Source of the DNA: Myxococcales bacterium
GTDB lineage: Bacteria; Myxococcota_A; Polyangia; Polyangiales; Polyangiaceae
NCBI GenBank assembly: GCA_016794345.1
Contig: JAEUKE010000269.1
Location: 1 to 64,000 of the forward strand
Direction of reading: 5' to 3'
DNA: 64,000 nt
Below, piece by piece: positions 16,278-23,554 of the stretch; position 1 is the stretch's first letter, and the number at the start of each line of letters is the position of its first letter. Below the pieces are notes generated by a model. The model was not told the origin of the DNA, did no database searches, and saw only the letters and a list, made by a program, of their open reading frames with translations. Made by a program: the position numbers and the translations under genes.

Positions 16278-16964
16278 ATGTCGCGCGCGCTTCCTCTTCT
16301 CTTTCTCGTCCTCGCCGGCTGCGCCGGCGCCACCGCCGTCGAGTCGCCCGTGGCGGCGCCCGAGCCCGTGAAGATCGACCGCGGGCCGACGTCGATGGAA
16401 AGCGAGATCGGCGGGATGAACGAGGATGCCGTCGCCGACGCGTTCGGCGCGCTCGAGCGCCAAGTCCTCGGCTGCGTTCGTCGAGGCTCCGAGCGCGTTC
16501 GCGAGATCGGCGGGCACTTCGTGCTCTCGCTGCGGATCGACAAGCACGGCCAGGCGCGCTGGGCGTATCTGAGCGAGTCGACCCTCGGCGACCGCGAGAC
16601 CGAGAAGTGTGTGCTCGAGCTGGCCAGAGGGCAGGCCTGGCCCAAGCCGGTCGGAGGAGAGGGCCTCGCGACCCGCGCGTTCGAGATCGACCCGGGCACC
16701 GAGCCGGTGAGCTGGGAGGCCAAGCGCATCCGCTCCGCCGTCGGCGCCGCGAGAGAGAAGCTCGGCCGATGCAAGAAGGGCCTCGTAGGGAGCTTCGTCG
16801 CGACGGCCTACGTGAGCCCCAATGGGCGCGTGCTCTCCGCCGGGGTGGCGCCGCCGAGCGAGTCCGGGGAAGAGGCGGCGGACTGCATCGCGCGGACGAT
16901 CGAGAAGCTGCGCTTCGGGTCCCCGGGCCGTCGCGCCGCCAAGGTCACGTTCCCGGTGCCCTGA
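16278..16964 (+). CDS. Lipoprotein with two AgmX/PglI-type C-terminal domains
   Basis: 228-aa lipoprotein (lipobox LAGC, Cys15). The mature region contains two tandem copies of the TonB-like AgmX/PglI C-terminal domain. Copy one (about 55-140) has LGCVRRG, a strand GGHFVLSLRIDKHGQARW, KCVLELARGQAWPKP and an ending strand. Copy two (about 150-228) has LGRCKKG, GSFVATAYVSPNGRVLSAGV, DCIARTIEKLRFG and KVTFPVP. Each copy keeps the two cysteines expected to pair. In myxobacteria this domain occurs at the ends of gliding-motility and other envelope proteins. Standing without a long N-terminal region it may be an envelope adaptor. It is followed 60 bp later by the acyl-CoA dehydrogenase gene on the same strand. 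Confidence 0.78.
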   Translation: MSRALPLLFLVLAGCAGATAVESPVAAPEPVKIDRGPTSMESEIGGMNEDAVADAFGALERQVLGCVRRGSERVREIGGHFVLSLRIDKHGQARWAYLSESTLGDRETEKCVLELARGQAWPKPVGGEGLATRAFEIDPGTEPVSWEAKRIRSAVGAAREKLGRCKKGLVGSFVATAYVSPNGRVLSAGVAPPSESGEEAADCIARTIEKLRFGSPGRRAAKVTFPVP

Positions 16965-17024
16965 GCCCGGTGCGTCGAGACGCGCGCGCTTTACGGACGC
17001 CGCGAGCGCCGTCATGCTCACACG

Positions 17025-17945
17025 ATGTCCCTCGAGGCCACGCTGACCCGGCTGCTCGCGCCGACCGCCGGCTCTTCGGCGGAGAGTGTCGGCGCCTTCC
17101 TGCGCGAGGCGGGCGATCGGACGCGTGATCTGACCCGGGAAGCCGACCGCGCGCTCCTGGGCGGACGGCTCGCGGATCGGCTGGGCTTCGCCTTCGCGGC
17201 CGGCTACCAGGCTGCGCTGCGTGCGCTCTTCGGCGAGCGGGCGCGCGCGGGCCTCTCGCTGGCCGCGACGGAGGCGGGCGGCGCGCACCCGCGAGCGATC
17301 TCCACCGCGCTCGTGCCCGCGGCGGACGGCGGCTTCGTGCTCGACGGCGAGAAGGTCTGGATCACGCTCGCCGAGCAGGCCGCGAGCTTCGTGGTCATCG
17401 CCCGCGAGGGCGAGGCCGCGGGGCGACCCCTGCTCCGCGCCGCGATCGTGCCGAAGGACCGCGACGGCGTCGCGCTCCACCCGCTGCCCGCGCCGCCCTT
17501 CTGCCCGGAGATCGAGCACGCGCGCGTGACGTTCTCGAACGTGCGAGTCCGGTCGGACGACCTGCTCGAGGGCGACGGCTATGAACGGTACCTGAAGCCG
17601 TTTCGCACCGTGGAGGACACACACGTCCTCTGCGCCGTCGTCGGGTACGTCCTCGGCGTGGCCCGAGATGACGCCGTCGGGCGCGCGCTGACCGAGCGCC
17701 TGGCGGCGCTCGCCGTGACCGCGCGGGCTTGCGCCCTCGAGGATCCGACGTCGGCGCCGCTCCACGTCGCGCTCGGCGGCGTCTTCGCGGAGCTCGGCGC
17801 GCTCGAGCCCGAGATCGAGGCAGCCCTCCAGCGCGCCGGGCGAGACGCCCACGGTCGATGGGTCCGGGACAAGGGGCTCCTCGGCGTCGCCGCGCGGGCG
17901 CGGGCTCAGCGACTCGCGCGAGCGTGGGAGCGGCTCGAGCGCTAA
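17025..17945 (+). CDS. Acyl-CoA dehydrogenase-like protein (short)
   Basis: 306-aa protein of the acyl-CoA dehydrogenase superfamily, FAD enzymes that oxidise acyl-CoA thioesters. Visible are the middle beta-domain segment SLAATEAGGAHPRAIST, GFVLDGEKVWITLAEQAASFVVIAR, and FSNVRVRSDDLLEG leading to the C-terminal helical domain. At 306 aa it is ~70-80 residues shorter than usual; part of the N-terminal and C-terminal helical domains is reduced and the catalytic glutamate is not identifiable. It may be a degenerate or divergent member. Its last ~113 bp and stop codon lie in a 137-bp segment repeated exactly at 20876-21012. It was probably adjacent to the TANGO2-like gene before the insertion. 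Confidence 0.8.
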   Translation: MSLEATLTRLLAPTAGSSAESVGAFLREAGDRTRDLTREADRALLGGRLADRLGFAFAAGYQAALRALFGERARAGLSLAATEAGGAHPRAISTALVPAADGGFVLDGEKVWITLAEQAASFVVIAREGEAAGRPLLRAAIVPKDRDGVALHPLPAPPFCPEIEHARVTFSNVRVRSDDLLEGDGYERYLKPFRTVEDTHVLCAVVGYVLGVARDDAVGRALTERLAALAVTARACALEDPTSAPLHVALGGVFAELGALEPEIEAALQRAGRDAHGRWVRDKGLLGVAARARAQRLARAWERLER

Positions 17946-17967
17946 GCTCGCGCTCCGGACGCGCCCA
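17831..17967 (+). repeat. 137-bp direct repeat, left copy
   Basis: A segment identical base for base to 20876-21012. It covers the last 38 codons and stop of the acyl-CoA dehydrogenase gene plus the short spacer ending GCGCCCA. After the repeat the sequences diverge at once (ACTCTTCGC here, ATGTGCCTC at the right copy, which starts the TANGO2-like gene). Confidence 0.95.
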
Positions 17968-18400
17968 CTCTTCGCGATCGGCGTCCACGGACTTTGGGCC
18001 GTGATCATGTGAAACCGTGGAGTGAGCGAGGCGCAAACGGTAGGGCCATCTCGGGACGCGCGTACCTCCGGGTCTTCTCCACCGCGACGAACGCACGCCT
18101 GCTCCGCGTGTTCACCACCGCGCTGACCTTCTTCCCGACGGCGCGGCATCTGAACGGCTCAGCTCGGCGGGGGCACCGAGCACCGCGGGGATCGTCAACG
18201 CGATTTTCGAAGCAAACCGCGTTACCGAAGGTGCGGGGCCGTCCTCCGGCTCCGAGCTCCATCTCGGCGGCTTATTGACAGGGCTGCTCCGGAGGATCTG
18301 TGGGCGCATGGGGTGAGGGACGACGGTAAGCGCTGTCGAAGCGAGGTCTGCGTAGCTGGGCGGTGCTCGTGCATCGCACCATTGTTACCCTCACCCCAAC

Positions 18401-18421
18401 CCCTCTCCCGGAGGGAGAGGG
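18401..18421. repeat. REP-like palindrome
   Basis: CCCTCTCCC-GGA-GGGAGAGGG forms a 9-bp perfect stem with a 3-nt loop, preceded by CCCTCACCCCAAC. This is the look of the widespread intergenic REP-type elements in high-G+C bacteria. It lies in the gene-free left part of the inserted island. Confidence 0.6.
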
Positions 18422-18499
18422 GCGCGTATCGCACTTGCGATGCGCCGTGCGACGCTGGTCGGCGTGTTGAGGATCTCGGCGCGGGGGCGCTGCGATAGG

Positions 18500-19710
18500 T
18501 TCTGTCTACGGCCACGTCGAATTGCGCGAGGGCGGGGGCGCAAGACGCTGCGTGTCGAGGTCCGGTCGCGCCGGAGCCCGCGCGTTCTGCGGAGGCTGCG
18601 ACGTGAAGGCGTCCCGGGTACGACACGCTCGCTCCCCGCGAGTTCGCGTTCGTGCCGCTCCGGAACATCCCCGTCCTGCTCGTCAAACTCCATGCGCCGC
18701 GTCGACTGCGCGAGATGCGGCGTCCATGTCGAGATGGTGCCATGGGCGACGGGCAAGTCCCCGATGACGCACGCGTTCGTGTGGTTCCTCGCCAACTGGA
18801 CCAGGCTCCTCTCCCTGGAAGGAGACGGCACGTCGGTTTCACGCGACCTGGGACGTGTCTTCTGAGCCGTGAAGCTCGCGGTCGAGTGGGGGCTCGAGCA
18901 CCGCAACCTCGACGGGATCCGCAGCATCGGCGCCGACGAGCTCAGCTGGAAGAAGGGCCACAAGTACCTGACCCTGGTCTACCAGTTCGACCACAGCTGC
19001 CGCCGCCTCCTGCACATCGCGCGCGATCGCAAGGCCACAAGCTTCAACACCTTCTTCGACATGCTCGGCGACGACCGGACGCGCGACATCCGGTTCGTAG
19101 CCAGCGACATGTGGGAAGGCTTTCCTCAAGGTGGTCCGCGCCCGATGCGGCGACGCCTTGCACGTCCTCGACCGTTTCCACGTCATGTAGCTCATGAGCA
19201 AGGCCATCGTCCTCGCCCGGCGCGACGAGGTGCGCGCCCTCCGCGCGAGCGAAAGCAGCCCTACCTCACGAAGACCATGTGGCTCCTCCTCAAACGACCC
19301 AAGAACCTCCGACGCGGCGAGCGCGCTCGTCTGCGCGACCTCGTCGCCATCAATCTCAAGACCGTGCGCGCCTACCTCCTCAAGGAGGACTTCCAGCGCT
19401 TCTGGCGCTATCGCTCCGTCGCGGCCGCGACCGCGTTCTTGCAAGACTGGACCCGACGCGCCCTGTGCTCGCGAATCGAGCCGCTCAAGAAGTCGCTCGC
19501 ACCCTTCGCGACCATCAATGGTAGCTCCAGAACTGGTTCCTTTCCCGCCGACAGTCCGCCGCCGGCGCAACCGAGGGTTTCAACGGAAAGGCACGAATCA
19601 CGATGCGAAAGGCGTACGGGTTTCGAACCTACGAACACGCCGAGTTCGCCCTGTATCACGCCCTCGGCCAACTACCCGAGCCACCTTGGCTCGCCCACAG
19701 ATTCGCCTGA
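18500..19710 (+). pseudogene. ISL3-family transposase, multiply frameshifted
   Basis: Remnant of an ISL3-type DDE transposase spread over several frames. Recognisable pieces in order are: GYDTLAPREFAFVPL and MRRVDCARCGVHVE (zinc-finger N-terminus, two different frames), WKETARRFHATWDV (third frame), then the catalytic core IRSIGADELSWKKGHKYLTL in a long open frame from 18869. Next comes GDALHVLDRFHVM in another frame, then QPYLTKTMWLLLKRP back in the core frame. The C-terminal AGATEGFNGKARI and YEHAEFALYHALGQ, ending at the stop 19708-19710, lie in yet another frame. At least five frame changes show that it is dead. The whole family length is still covered, so decay rather than truncation occurred. 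Flanking terminal inverted repeats were not identified. Confidence 0.85.
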
Positions 19711-19986
19711 CGAGGCGTTGACAGGTCATCTCATAACCGCAGCGGGTGATGCCTGGGGGGCTACTTCTCCGGTCAGCGTCGGAGCAAGAGCCGCAGCGGC
19801 GACGTGAACGCGCGCATGCCGCAACGCTTGCGCTCGCTGCGAGGGCAGCGTCTCAAAATGGCCATTGGGACGCCTGGCATTTCGTTTGCATCGCGGCAGC
19901 TGTGCGCGTGCTGCTGGCTGGCCCGGGGTAGGGAGGCACGCGGCAACCAGCTCGCCATGGGCAGCGCCACCAAGGTGGAGATCGAG

Positions 19987-20337
19987 ATGAGCTCAAGCAG
20001 AAACATTGTCGGCCGCCTGACGATCGTGGGCGGACCGCCGAACGCAACGGTGGACCTCGCAGTCTACCCTGCGACTTGGGGACCGATGATATCTCTTTGG
20101 AACACAATGCCGAGAGCGCAGATAGGGAGCGAAGGCGGCGCCTTCGAGCTCAAGTGGCAGACATCGGAGGACGGCCCGAATCCGGCGTGGTGGGCCGGAC
20201 CCGTGCACGTTGTCCGAGCCACGCCGCCAGCCGGATGGATCGCAAGGTTGCGACCAGTTCCCATCGTGCAGTTTATGCCGGGACAGTCGGGGTTCCGATG
20301 GGTTGGCGATGTTCGCGCCGTGCTGGAGGCTCTGTGA
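19987..20337 (+). CDS. Unknown small protein, island cargo gene 1
   Basis: 116-aa protein not recognised. It begins with a strand-like NIVGRLTIVGGPP and ends with RWVGDVRAVLEAL. It is rich in Trp and Pro (AVYPATWGPMISLW, NPAWWAGPV). There is no signal peptide or TM helix. I chose the ATG at 19987 because GGTGGAG precedes it by ~7 nt; the frame stays open upstream and an ATG at 19960 is possible. Its stop overlaps the ATG of the next gene (TGATG at 20335-20339), implying coupling. G+C is visibly lower and codon use less third-position G/C-biased than in flanking genes, suggesting recent acquisition. Confidence 0.65.
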   Translation: MSSSRNIVGRLTIVGGPPNATVDLAVYPATWGPMISLWNTMPRAQIGSEGGAFELKWQTSEDGPNPAWWAGPVHVVRATPPAGWIARLRPVPIVQFMPGQSGFRWVGDVRAVLEAL

Positions 20338-20852
20338 TGACCAAGCGAGTCATCTCCGGACGCGTGCTCGTCAGTCCACTGCCGTCGGTCGGGTTCGACA
20401 TCTCTCAGATCCAAGTCGAAGTCCGGCGCCTGCTCACCAAGGTGGTGGTGCCCACCCCACTTCAAGGCGGGCTGCCGCAGATCGAAGACTCGTATGGAGC
20501 GGAGCCCGTCCTTGGACCCAATGCACCAAAGGGCTTCAACCGGCTACTGGCACGAGAACCGCTGCGTCCGGATGGAGGCTTCTCTCTCGATTGGCGTGAG
20601 GACACCGATGCTTGGACGGCACCTCATACCGGACCAGAAGTCGCTGCGGTTCTTGGAGTCTACTCGCTCCAGGCTTGGGGACCGCCCCTGCCCGACTGGG
20701 TCTTCGCTCTAGACCACGAGTACAACGTTCTCTTCCCATCGCCCCCGCCGATCGCACAGGGGTCGGAGAACCCCCTTCTCGGAGCCCAGGACTTCCAACT
20801 CGTAAGCGTGGGTCAACTCACAGGGAAGTACAGATACGCAGGTCCCGGCTGA
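20337..20852 (+). CDS. Unknown small protein, island cargo gene 2
   Basis: 171-aa protein, not recognised. Like its upstream partner it opens with a basic residue pair and a beta strand (RVISGRVLVSPLP), so the two may be distant paralogues. It continues with ISQIQVEVRRLLTKVVVP, a segment with conserved-looking GFSLDWREDTDAW, and a Pro-rich C-terminus (FPSPPPIAQGS) ending GKYRYAGPG. No catalytic motif, signal or TM segment was seen. Translation is probably coupled to the previous gene by the TGATG overlap. The gene ends 23 bp before the right 137-bp repeat. Lower G+C than the flanks supports transfer with the island. Confidence 0.68.
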   Translation: MTKRVISGRVLVSPLPSVGFDISQIQVEVRRLLTKVVVPTPLQGGLPQIEDSYGAEPVLGPNAPKGFNRLLAREPLRPDGGFSLDWREDTDAWTAPHTGPEVAAVLGVYSLQAWGPPLPDWVFALDHEYNVLFPSPPPIAQGSENPLLGAQDFQLVSVGQLTGKYRYAGPG

Positions 20853-20875
20853 GCTCGGGCTCGGCGGGGTCGAGC

Positions 20876-21012
20876 GCGCGCCGGGCGAGACGCCCACGGT
20901 CGATGGGTCCGGGACAAGGGGCTCCTCGGCGTCGCCGCGCGGGCGCGGGCTCAGCGACTCGCGCGAGCGTGGGAGCGGCTCGAGCGCTAAGCTCGCGCTC
21001 CGGACGCGCCCA
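20876..21012 (+). repeat. 137-bp direct repeat, right copy
   Basis: Exact copy of 17831-17967. It contains a headless 3' end of the acyl-CoA dehydrogenase gene, including its stop, directly followed by the TANGO2-like start codon at 21012. Because it keeps the dehydrogenase-to-TANGO2 junction, this copy preserves the probable ancestral arrangement. The two copies bound a 2.9 kb foreign segment. Confidence 0.95.
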
Positions 21013-21779
21013 TGTGCCTCATCCTCTTCGCCGTCGATCCCGAGCCTGGCACCCGGCTGCTCATCGCGGCGAATCGCGACGAGGAGCACGCGCGACCGAC
21101 CCAGCCCGCGGAGCGTTGGCCAGGCTCGAACGTCTTCGCCGGCCGGGATCTCCGCGGCGGCGGTACGTGGCTCGGTGTCTCGAAGGAAGGGCGCCTCGCT
21201 GCGCTCACGAACGTGCGTCACCCCGGGGCGCGCCGCGAGGGCGCGTCACGCGGGGCGCTGCCCGTCCGCTTCTTGACCACGAGCCTGAGCCCGGACGCCT
21301 TCGCCGCCTCCGTCGGCCCCGAGCTGGCGACCTTCCCTTCGTTCAACCTGCTCCTCTTCGATCCGCGCGCGGGCACGTTCTTCTGGAGCGACGAGGGCGG
21401 CGCGCCTGCGCTCGTCGCGCCGGGTCTACACGGGCTCTCCAACGCACGGCTCGACGTGTCGTGGCCGAAGGTGGCGCGTGGGCTCGAAGACATGCAGGCG
21501 GCGCTCGGTGAGCGAGGTGAGGCGCGGACGGAGGCTCTCTTCCGTGCGCTCGCCGACGACCGGATCGCCACGGACGACGAGCTCCCCGCGACGGGCGTGC
21601 CCCTCGAGATCGAGCGGCTCTTGTCCCCCGCGTTCATCCGCGGCCCCGTCTACGGGACGAGGAGCTCGACCGTCGTCTCCCTTCACGATGACGGCTCCGT
21701 TTTCTTCGAGGAGCGCTCGTTCGCGCCCTTGGGCGCGCCGGGGCCGGTCGTGCGGCACGCCGCGCGCCCGGCTCAGTGA
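21012..21779 (+). CDS. TANGO2/NRDE family protein
   Basis: 255-aa protein of the TANGO2 (transport and Golgi organisation 2) / NRDE family, an Ntn-hydrolase-like fold. The family hallmarks are present: Met-Cys start (Cys2), AANRDE at residues 19-24 and GTWLGVSKEGRLAALTNVR further on. Late in the protein there is GTRSSTVVSLHDDGSVFFEERSF, typical of the C-terminal strands. In eukaryotes TANGO2 is linked to lipid and heme handling; the bacterial role is uncertain. The start codon is the last base of the 137-bp repeat. Ancestrally it probably followed the acyl-CoA dehydrogenase gene by 66 bp, which would fit a lipid connection. It overlaps the convergent aat gene by 7 bp at the stop. Confidence 0.9.
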   Translation: MCLILFAVDPEPGTRLLIAANRDEEHARPTQPAERWPGSNVFAGRDLRGGGTWLGVSKEGRLAALTNVRHPGARREGASRGALPVRFLTTSLSPDAFAASVGPELATFPSFNLLLFDPRAGTFFWSDEGGAPALVAPGLHGLSNARLDVSWPKVARGLEDMQAALGERGEARTEALFRALADDRIATDDELPATGVPLEIERLLSPAFIRGPVYGTRSSTVVSLHDDGSVFFEERSFAPLGAPGPVVRHAARPAQ

Positions 21780-22477
21780 AGCGCGAGCTCGCCGTCGGAG
21801 AGGGCCCACCTTCCCTTGTGCGTCGGTGCGTCGAGGCGCGCCTCGAGCTCCGCCAGGTACTTCGTGCGTGGCCAGGCTTCGGCCCCGAAGCGCTCGAGGT
21901 GCTCGGTGTGGACCTGGCAGTCCACCAGATCGATGCCCCACTTCTCGAGCGCCCGAACGAGCGTGACGAACGCGATCTTCGAGGCGTCGGGCGCGTTCGC
22001 GAACATCGACTCGCCGAAGAACATCCGGCCGAGCGAGACGCCGTAGAGGCCGCCGACCAGCTCTCCGCCCGCGTAGGCCTCCACCGAGTGAGCCAGCCCC
22101 ATCTCGTGGAGGCGCACGTAGGCGTCGAGCATCTCGGGGGTGATCCAGGTGCCCGACTGACCGGGCCGCGGGACCCGAGAGCAAGCGAGCATCACCTCGC
22201 GAAAGCGCTCGTCCGTGCGGATGTCGTAGGGCGCGCGCCGGATCTGCTTGGCGAGGCTCTTCGGCACGTGGAGCTTCGACGTGCGGAGGACGTAGCGCGG
22301 ATCGGGGCTATGCCAGAGGATCGGCAGGTCTTCGTCGTACCAGGGGAAGATGCCGCTCTCGTAGGCGAGGATGAGCCGCTCGGGCGAGAGGTCCCCGCCG
22401 ACCGCGAGGACCCCGCTCCGTTCGGCGAGCTCGGGTCGGGGAAAGACCAGCCGGCGATCGAGTCGGAAGACCGGCAA
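21773..22477 (-). CDS. aat: Leucyl/phenylalanyl-tRNA--protein transferase
   Basis: 234-aa enzyme that adds Leu or Phe from aminoacyl-tRNA to proteins with N-terminal Arg or Lys, marking them for ClpS/ClpAP degradation (N-end rule). Family signatures are clear: VGGDLSPERLILAYESGIFPWY (residues ~26-47), WHSPDPRYVL, GTWITPEMLDAYVRLHE and HSVEAYAGGELVGGLYGVSLG. FFGESMF, KIAFVTLV and the C-terminal DCQVHTEHLERFGA follow. Length is normal for Aat. It is transcribed toward the TANGO2-like gene with overlapping 3' ends and away from no obvious partner; the lipoprotein gene upstream begins on the same strand 3 bp before its start region. Confidence 0.95.
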   Translation of the reverse strand: MPVFRLDRRLVFPRPELAERSGVLAVGGDLSPERLILAYESGIFPWYDEDLPILWHSPDPRYVLRTSKLHVPKSLAKQIRRAPYDIRTDERFREVMLACSRVPRPGQSGTWITPEMLDAYVRLHEMGLAHSVEAYAGGELVGGLYGVSLGRMFFGESMFANAPDASKIAFVTLVRALEKWGIDLVDCQVHTEHLERFGAEAWPRTKYLAELEARLDAPTHKGRWALSDGELALH

Positions 22478-22480
22478 GAC

Positions 22481-23404
22481 TCACAGAGGACGAATGGCGA
22501 CGTTCAGGATGACCGGCATGCCGACCGTCGTCGACACGGTGGCGCCGTCCGCGCTCACCTCGCCGTCGTCGATCTTCACCCACTCGCCATAGCCGCCGAA
22601 GAACTCCTCGATCGACACCTCTTGCACCCAGAACTCCACCTGGGTGCCGGGCGCCAGGTCGGCGTAGTTGTCGACGGTGAGCTTCGCCTCGGGGCAGAGC
22701 AACGTGTCGATCGGACCGAGCGCGTAGGCCATGACGAACGTCGCGTCGCCCGTGACCTGCTCGACGAGGTTCGCGGGGACCTGCGCCGCCCGGAAGGTCT
22801 GCTTCTCGGGCGAATCGAAGGTCAGCTCGTCGATGGAGAGGCCACCGCCCGCGGGCAGCGCGAGGGACGCGCCGTCGACGCTCACCGTCTGGCCGGGGAC
22901 CAGCGCGGCCATGCTGTCCTGCATGCGCGGGAAGATCCCGACGAGCGGCGAGGGCGACTCGGCGGTGTACGCGTAGCCGAACTTGGCGAAGGTCAGGCTG
23001 TCGGCGGGCTTGAAGAGCGGCCGGTCCAGCGTGGACTGGCTGTTCATGAAGACGGCGCCGCCGATGGTGTTCGTGTCCGCGGTGAGGCAGAGGTCCGTCC
23101 CGCAGAGCTGGAACGTGGTGTTCTGGATGGCGGCGTTCGCGTCGTCGCGCGCCGTGACCTGGACGCTCGAGACGTCCACCTCGTTCGAGGTGCCCGGCTG
23201 GGGGGTGGGGTCGTCGCACTCGGGGAACCCGCTCGACGTCGAGGACGTGTTGCCCGTCCCGGTCGTGGTGCCGCTGCCGGTCGTCTGACCGCTGCTGGTG
23301 GCGCCCGAGGCGCCGGAACCTGAGGTGTCCCCTTCGCTGTCGCCGCACGCGGCGAGTGCAAGGACGAGGGGGAAGCAAGCGACGAGGGGCAGACAGCGGT
23401 TCAT
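22481..23404 (-). CDS. Putative lipoprotein with Ser/Thr/Gly linker
   Basis: 307-aa lipoprotein of unknown function. The signal LVLALAACGD carries the lipobox LAAC. About 40 residues of Ser/Gly/Thr (SGSGASGATSSGQTTGSGTT) then form a surface tether. The mature domain is strand-rich with repeated DG/GxT turns (VSSVQVTARDDANAAIQN, VFMNSQSTLDRP, LVPGQTVSVDGASLALPAGG). It ends in IDDGEVSADGATVSTTVGMPVILNVAIRPL, resembling carboxypeptidase-regulatory-like or Ig-like beta-sandwich folds. No catalytic residues were identified. Its stop is 4 bp from the aat start on the same strand, so the two may be co-transcribed. I chose the start from the signal peptide; the frame is open further upstream but there codes no signal. 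Confidence 0.8.
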   Translation of the reverse strand: MNRCLPLVACFPLVLALAACGDSEGDTSGSGASGATSSGQTTGSGTTTGTGNTSSTSSGFPECDDPTPQPGTSNEVDVSSVQVTARDDANAAIQNTTFQLCGTDLCLTADTNTIGGAVFMNSQSTLDRPLFKPADSLTFAKFGYAYTAESPSPLVGIFPRMQDSMAALVPGQTVSVDGASLALPAGGGLSIDELTFDSPEKQTFRAAQVPANLVEQVTGDATFVMAYALGPIDTLLCPEAKLTVDNYADLAPGTQVEFWVQEVSIEEFFGGYGEWVKIDDGEVSADGATVSTTVGMPVILNVAIRPL

Positions 23405-23506
23405 GAAGATCCTCCGAAGGGCGCGCGACCACGCGGGCGAGAGCCTACCACGGGAGAAGGAGGCCACGCACGGGCCCACGGGCGCGACCGCCCGCGAGGC
23501 TTCGCC

Positions 23507-23554
23507 ACGCCACTTCGTCGCGGTCGCGTCACGCCACTTCGTCGCGGTCGCGTC
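23507..23554. repeat. 24-bp tandem duplication at the cyclase 3' end
   Basis: Two exact, adjacent copies of a 24-bp unit (23507-23530 and 23531-23554, beginning ACGCCACTTCGTCGCGG). The unit contains the last codons and stop of the diguanylate cyclase gene, so the copy beyond the stop is a non-coding echo of the C-terminus (RDRDEVA). Confidence 0.9.

Larger units (their letters stand above)
17968..20875. mobile_element. 2.9 kb inserted island between direct repeats
   Basis: Segment bounded by the 137-bp perfect repeat. It holds ~530 bp without a recognised gene (17968-18500), a broken ISL3-type transposase (18500-19710), ~270 bp of spacer, and two small overlapping unknown genes (19987-20852) whose G+C is visibly below that of the flanks. 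Removing one repeat plus the island restores the dehydrogenase gene directly upstream of the TANGO2-like gene. Transposon target duplications are far shorter than 137 bp, so the repeat more likely arose by segmental duplication, or by integration of a circle carrying a homologous piece. No integrase and no clear terminal inverted repeats were found. Confidence 0.7.

Noticed and set aside
17994..18278. 94-aa frame in the left part of the island
   Set aside because: Basic, unpatterned text and no ribosome site; I cannot tell it from chance.
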